Of a stretch of DNA of 64,000 nt, positions 60,129 to 64,000 are shown one piece after another (the first letter of the stretch is position 1; each line of letters starts with the position of its first letter). This stretch comes from G963674685 sp963674685. GTDB lineage: Bacteria > Lernaellota > Lernaellaia > JACKCT01. The notes beneath the pieces were generated by a model that was given only the letters and a program-made list of their open reading frames with translations, was not told the DNA's origin and ran no database searches. The DNA is taken from positions 1,178,001 to 1,242,000 of the forward strand of contig CAXXWT010000002.1 of assembly GCA_963674685.2 (NCBI GenBank). The letters are read 5' to 3'. Both the position numbers and the translations under genes were made by a program.

Positions 60129-61783
60129 CTGCTTTCCAGCATTTCATGCAAAACGCGGCCCTCGGCGCCGGAAGGCGGCACAACGCCCGCCAGAAAGGCC
60201 ATGGTCGAAACGATATCCACGGACTGCGCCGGCTCGGCGCGAACGCCTTTTTTGACGCCGGGGCCGCAGAAGATGATCGGCACGGTCGTGTCGTAGTTGT
60301 AGCCCGTCATGTGAGTCGTTTTTGCATAATCCGACATGTAAAATGGCCTGGGTATGGCGACGACATCGCCGCTGCGGCCGGGGAAATACGAGTTGAGAAT
60401 CTGCTTTTCAAATTTGCCGGGGGGAAGCGAGCGCTGTCGGACATCCGCGGCGGTGAACGCGTAAAGAAAATCCTTGCGCGCAAGCAGGCTTTTAGCCGCC
60501 GCTTCGGCGACCTCATCGACTTGCAGTCCGACTTCCGCGATCACTTTGCGGTCCAGATAAAAATTAAAGGACGACTCGCCCAGAAGCCATTTTATATTTT
60601 GCGGAGGCGCAATGTATTCGTTGTATTCGGCATCGATTTTTTCGTTAACGTATTTGATCAATTCATCGGAGGATATCAGGCTCGCGTCCACTTTATGCTT
60701 GCCGAGATATTCCGGCGCCGGCGAAATCCCGTGATCCGCCGTCAGCACGACGAGCGCTTTTGCCAGCCCGCCGGGAATCGTTTTGTCGATTTTATTCAAA
60801 AGCTCGGAGACGATTTTATCCTCGGCCAGCGTCAGCTCCTCCATTTCCCGGCTGTTGGGTCCGAACTTGTGACCGGCGTAATCGTGGCCGGAAAAGCTGA
60901 CCAGCAGCAGGTCGGACCATTCACCCCGGCCCATCTCATACGCATCCAGGGCCTTTGCCGCCAGATCCGAAACCAGCGTGGCGCCGTAGGGAGTCACCAG
61001 GCTTTGCTTGTCGCCGATCTTTATTTCATGTGTAAAGCCGACGCCATCGTCGGTGATCGGCGAAGCCTCTCCTTCGGATTTCCAGACGTAGCTTTCGCCG
61101 ATTTTTTTCCGGATCGCTTCGTTGTGCGCATTCAGGAAAGCGGGAAGTACGGCGTCTTTTCGATACCACGTGCTGGTGGTCCAGGCGAAATTACCGGCGT
61201 CGAACCAGTAAGCCGCGTCGGCCCGGCGTCCGGCGAGAAAAACCGAAGCCCGGTCCTTGAGCGCCACCGCCACGACCTTCGAGGGCAGGCCGGCGTTTTT
61301 CAGTGCGTCGCCGAGCGTGGCGCCGATCAGGTTTTTCGGCGAAACGCCGTGGCCGCCGGTTCCGCCGTCGGGCTGAAGTTCGGGATGATCGCCGGCGGCG
61401 CAGTACACGTCTTCGCCGGTTTTGGAATCATACCAGCCGTTTAAGGGAATGCCGTTTCGGTATCCGTAGGCTCCGGTTCCCAAAATGGCGTGCCCCGGCC
61501 CGGTCATGGCTTGCAGAACCTCGTGGTGCGCCAGGGGATAATAAGCGCCGTTTTCCATGAGGTAGCGAAAACCGCCGACTTCGCCGCCGGATGCTCGCGC
61601 CGGAAGAAAACGGTCTTTATAGCGCGTGAGATAATCGGCCCGAAACTGATCCAGGACGATCATCACCATGAGCCGCGGACGCGGAGGATAATCGGGGGTT
61701 TTGGCGCTCGTGCAGGAAAGTATGGCGACGCAAAAATAAGCGGCGATGAAAAGTACGGCGAAATGCTTTTTGGAAATTTTCAT
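60122..61783 (-). CDS. PafA-type alkaline phosphatase lipoprotein
   Basis: A lipoprotein signal peptide (AILSCTS) precedes a complete type I phosphodiesterase/alkaline-phosphatase-superfamily domain. It has VMIVLDQFRADYL (metal Asp), the nucleophile Thr in QAMTGPGHAILGTGAYGYRNGIPLNGWYD, SFSGHDYAGHKFGPNS, LVVLTADHGISPAPEYLG (metal Asp-His) and MTGYNYDTTVPIIFCGPGV. The Thr nucleophile and NGW motif match PafA-like enzymes, broad phosphate-monoester hydrolases. It would release phosphate in the periplasm or at the surface. The gene is divergent from the amidohydrolase gene. No metal ligand appears to be missing. Confidence 0.87.
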   Translation of the reverse strand: MKISKKHFAVLFIAAYFCVAILSCTSAKTPDYPPRPRLMVMIVLDQFRADYLTRYKDRFLPARASGGEVGGFRYLMENGAYYPLAHHEVLQAMTGPGHAILGTGAYGYRNGIPLNGWYDSKTGEDVYCAAGDHPELQPDGGTGGHGVSPKNLIGATLGDALKNAGLPSKVVAVALKDRASVFLAGRRADAAYWFDAGNFAWTTSTWYRKDAVLPAFLNAHNEAIRKKIGESYVWKSEGEASPITDDGVGFTHEIKIGDKQSLVTPYGATLVSDLAAKALDAYEMGRGEWSDLLLVSFSGHDYAGHKFGPNSREMEELTLAEDKIVSELLNKIDKTIPGGLAKALVVLTADHGISPAPEYLGKHKVDASLISSDELIKYVNEKIDAEYNEYIAPPQNIKWLLGESSFNFYLDRKVIAEVGLQVDEVAEAAAKSLLARKDFLYAFTAADVRQRSLPPGKFEKQILNSYFPGRSGDVVAIPRPFYMSDYAKTTHMTGYNYDTTVPIIFCGPGVKKGVRAEPAQSVDIVSTMAFLAGVVPPSGAEGRVLHEMLESSQ

Positions 61784-61946
61784 GGCTTGACTCCGGCGCT
61801 TTTTTAAGGCTCGTCGATATCGAGACTCGCGGCGTTCATGTTCACGGGAGATTGTTGCCGTTTTATGAGCTTCGATCCACGCACTGTTTTAACACCGGCA
61901 ACTTGTATATAACAGCGTTTGGGCCGGCGAATTGCCCGGAGTTTTT

Positions 61947-62765
61947 ATGGAAGAGCCGATCGTCGACATGCACGTGCATCTTTTCCCGCCGCAAATGTTC
62001 GAGGCGGTGTGGAATTTTTTTGAAAGCCATGACTGGCGCGTTCATCGACAGCACGTCGCGCAGGTGGCGAACACGCTGCGCGATCACGGCGTCGTCGCGG
62101 CGGCGGCCCTGACTTATCCGCACAAAAAGGGCGTGGCCCGCTTCCTGAATGAATTTATGGCAGGCGTGGGCGCCGAGTTTCCCCTGTTCAGGCCCTTTGC
62201 GTGCGTGCACGTGGAAGATGATGATTTGAAGGAATCCGTGGAATTTGCCTTAAACTCCCCGCACATTTACGGCTTCAAATTTCAGCCCCTGGTGCAGCGC
62301 TTCGACGTTAACGATCCGCGCCTGGACTACCTCTACGCCGCCTGCCGGGAGCGGCAGTTTCCCATCACCATGCACATCGGCACCGCGCCCTACGCCAACG
62401 AGTTCGTGGGCGTTTATTATTTCGCTCCCTTGATGAAGAAGTTTCCAGAGCTTCGCGTGTGCGTGGCGCATATGGGCGGCTACGAGTTCGACGATTTCCT
62501 GAAGCTGCTCGGCGACTACCCGAACCTGTACCTGGACACGACGATGATCAACGTGAAAACCGACCTGTTCGACGCGACGTGGCGGGGCGATGAGAAAATG
62601 CTGATACAATTCGCCGACAGGATATGCTTCGGCTCCGACTGGCCGAACGTGCCCTATTCCTACCGGGAGGCGCTCGACAGCGTCAAACGTTTCCCGCTGC
62701 CGCCGGACGCGCAGCCGGGCGTCTACGGGAAAAACGCGCTTCGCTTTCTCGATTCCGGCAAATAA
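61947..62765 (+). CDS. Amidohydrolase 2 family protein
   Basis: A TIM-barrel metal-dependent hydrolase of 272 residues. The N-terminal metal motif is IVDMHVHLFPPQ. Other ligands lie in ITMHIGTAPYANE, VCVAHMGGYE and the terminal FGSDWPNVPYSY (Asp). The family (COG2159) includes decarboxylases and amidohydrolases acting on small aromatic or acidic substrates. I prefer the Met at 61947, with CCGGAG five bases upstream; the frame is open 15 bases further to a TTG. It stands alone. The substrate is unknown. Confidence 0.85.
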   Translation: MEEPIVDMHVHLFPPQMFEAVWNFFESHDWRVHRQHVAQVANTLRDHGVVAAAALTYPHKKGVARFLNEFMAGVGAEFPLFRPFACVHVEDDDLKESVEFALNSPHIYGFKFQPLVQRFDVNDPRLDYLYAACRERQFPITMHIGTAPYANEFVGVYYFAPLMKKFPELRVCVAHMGGYEFDDFLKLLGDYPNLYLDTTMINVKTDLFDATWRGDEKMLIQFADRICFGSDWPNVPYSYREALDSVKRFPLPPDAQPGVYGKNALRFLDSGK

Positions 62766-62771
62766 TGCCCG

Positions 62772-62873
62772 TTACTCGCCGTCGTATTTGAACGAAACCT
62801 TGACCCGCGCGCGATACGAGATAACGGCGTTTTCCTTGGCTTTCATGTCCAAAACCTTGTAAACACTGCCCAT
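62772..62873 (-). pseudogene. Dodecin remnant with apparent internal deletion
   Basis: A 33-codon minus-strand frame starts MGSVYKV, which looks like a dodecin N-terminus, and continues LDMKAKENAVISYRARVKVS to FKYDGE, which looks like the dodecin C-terminal strands. Full dodecins are about 65-75 residues with a helix between these parts; that middle is missing. An in-frame stop lies just upstream and the permease gene ends 25 bases away, so no other part can be present. It has no clear ribosome site. I call it a decayed flavin-binding dodecin. Confidence 0.45.
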
Positions 62874-62897
62874 CAGAAATTATGGCTTTTGCGAATC

Positions 62898-64000
62898 TCA
62901 ATCGCCGATTTTGTATCCGGCTTTCTGGACGGCTTTTTCTATATCCGCTTTGTTGAAGCCTTCGCCGAAGATGTCGGCGCGGGATTTTTCCAGGCTGACA
63001 TCGGCGCGCGTGACGCCGGGCATGGCCTCGATGGTGTCCTTCACTTTCGCCACGCATTTGTGGCAGGTCATTCCTTCGACGCGCAAAGACAGGTCCGCGC
63101 CGGTGTCTTCGGCTTTGACTGAAATCGTCTGGATTTTTTTCAGAGCTCTGCGGCCGATGAAAAAGGCCGTCATCGCCAGGATGACAACGGCGCTTGCGAC
63201 GCCGAGTAGCGACGCGCCGCCGTGATGGTGCATGTCGATGGGCGCCGCCGGCATATCGCCCAGCACCCAATCGAAAATCAGGCCGAAGGCCATGCTCATC
63301 ACCGCCACGACGCCCAGGTAAACGGCCAGGACGCGCGCGCCCAGGGCGCGGTAAATCATGCCCACGGTGGCGATGTTGGTGGCCGGTCCCGCCATGAGAA
63401 AAACCAGGGCCGTTCCCGTCGGCATTCCCGCCGCGATCAGGGATGCGGCGATGGGCACGGAACTTGTCGTGCACACATATAACGGCATGGATACGGCCAG
63501 GGCCAAAAGCATTCCGCCGATGCCCTGCGTCCACTGGGCTCCATGAAAAAATCCTTCGGGAACAAATACGGCGATCAGGGCCGCCAGCGCGATGCCCGCC
63601 GCCAGGTAGATATCCAGCATGGCGAAAAGATCGAAGACGGCGTAACGGAATACTTCGACGATGCGGTTTCCGGCGCTTTTCGGCGCGTCGTTCACCGTTT
63701 TGAGCATTTCCGGTTTCGGCGGCTCGGGCTTTTCCGTGGCGTTGACGATCACGCCGCCGATCACGCCGGTGACAAAGGCCGCCAGCACTTTGAAAATGGC
63801 GAATGGCCAGCCGAGAAACGTCCCCGACACGAGAATGGAATCCACGCCGGTCTGCGGGGTGCTGATGAGAAAACTCGTCGCGGCGCCCTTTGACGCGCCG
63901 TCGTTTTTCAGCCCGATGGCCGTGGGCGCGACGCCGCAGGAGCAAAGAGGCATGGGCACGCCGATAAGCGAGGCCTCGACGACGCTGCGCAGCGAGCCTT
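62898..64000 (-). CDS. DUF318/ArsP-like permease fused to HMA domain (cut by right edge)
   Basis: The frame is open to the right edge. The residues before the first apparent start (GSLRSVVEASLIGV) continue the family consensus, so the N-terminus is missing. Conserved permease motifs are VPMPLCSCGVAPTAIGL, GASKGAATSFLISTPQTGVDSI, LYVCTTSSVPIAASLIAAGMPTGTALVFLMAGPATN and about six membrane spans. The last ~65 residues are a heavy-metal-associated domain with MTCHKC (VEGMTCHKCVAKVKDTIEAMPGV). The permease family is linked to export of arsenic, mercury or other metals. The fused metallochaperone suggests delivery of a soft metal ion to the channel. Confidence 0.88.
   Translation of the reverse strand, partial: GSLRSVVEASLIGVPMPLCSCGVAPTAIGLKNDGASKGAATSFLISTPQTGVDSILVSGTFLGWPFAIFKVLAAFVTGVIGGVIVNATEKPEPPKPEMLKTVNDAPKSAGNRIVEVFRYAVFDLFAMLDIYLAAGIALAALIAVFVPEGFFHGAQWTQGIGGMLLALAVSMPLYVCTTSSVPIAASLIAAGMPTGTALVFLMAGPATNIATVGMIYRALGARVLAVYLGVVAVMSMAFGLIFDWVLGDMPAAPIDMHHHGGASLLGVASAVVILAMTAFFIGRRALKKIQTISVKAEDTGADLSLRVEGMTCHKCVAKVKDTIEAMPGVTRADVSLEKSRADIFGEGFNKADIEKAVQKAGYKIGD

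Noticed and set aside
60035..61444. 469-codon plus-strand frame opposite the PafA-type phosphatase
   Set aside because: The minus-strand protein has all catalytic motifs. The plus-strand frame has none.
1..64000. tRNA, rRNA, integrase, attachment sites or replication origin
   Set aside because: I looked for tRNA-like cloverleaf ends, rRNA motifs, integrase or transposase genes and DnaA-box clusters and found none that I could support.

Overview
The window is a bacterial chromosome segment, moderately GC-rich, with dense gene packing and many overlapping ATGA/TAATG start-stop junctions. An anaerobic metabolism is suggested by a HdrABC/MvhD/MetVF gene set. Sigma-54 regulation, many B12-type radical SAM enzymes, TPR scaffolds and Asp-rich lipoproteins point to a deltaproteobacterial-grade lineage (Desulfobacterota/Myxococcota/Lernaellota-like). 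That placement is a guess from gene content; no rRNA or other marker gene is present.

Layout. 1-2.9 kb: a two-component system (histidine kinase cut by the left edge, NtrC-type activator) followed by palindromic enhancer-like sites, a textbook sigma-54 promoter and a receiver-only regulator. 3-16.5 kb: three B12-binding radical SAM proteins, two Asp-rich beta-helix lipoproteins, an ICMT-like methyltransferase, an AT-rich alpha/beta hydrolase that looks foreign, a lipoprotein, a polysaccharide deacetylase and a membrane/beta-propeller protein. 16.9-27.1 kb: the metabolic core, one apparent operon: a degenerate MetF paralogue, a PAS histidine kinase, hdrC, hdrB, a 1474-residue HdrA-GltD-HdrA fusion, a selenocysteine-type mvhD (in-frame UGA), metV and metF. 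It is followed by a receiver protein and a receiver-kinase hybrid. 29.4-32.4 kb: a cyclic-2,3-diphosphoglycerate-synthetase-like GTPase, a secreted protein and a matrixin-like protease. 32.7-42.7 kb: TPR protein, aroQ, an M24 peptidase and a 2535-residue TPR protein. 42.8-52.1 kb: small lipoprotein, CDP-alcohol phosphatidyltransferase, GT-C glycosyltransferase, zinc-ribbon/coiled-coil/RDD protein, RNase Z, a flippase, a UROD/MetE-like methyltransferase and a 39-residue Lys-rich protein. 52.3-64 kb: secreted metalloprotease, GH92 and PHP lipoproteins, phospholipase D-like protein, PafA-type phosphatase, amidohydrolase, a dodecin remnant and a permease-HMA fusion cut by the right edge.

How it fits together. 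MetV/MetF would reduce methylene-tetrahydrofolate while HdrABC-MvhD carries electrons. The NAD(P)H-type GltD module inside HdrA suggests a pyridine-nucleotide-linked, possibly electron-bifurcating, MTHF reductase. A kinase encoded in the same operon and two receiver proteins just downstream suggest dedicated signalling control. A second theme is the cell surface: at least seven exported proteins carry tetrad-periodic Asp-rich stalks beside a terminal cysteine. Several intergenic gaps hold palindromic elements, including a 165-bp MITE-like element with 18-bp perfect inverted ends.
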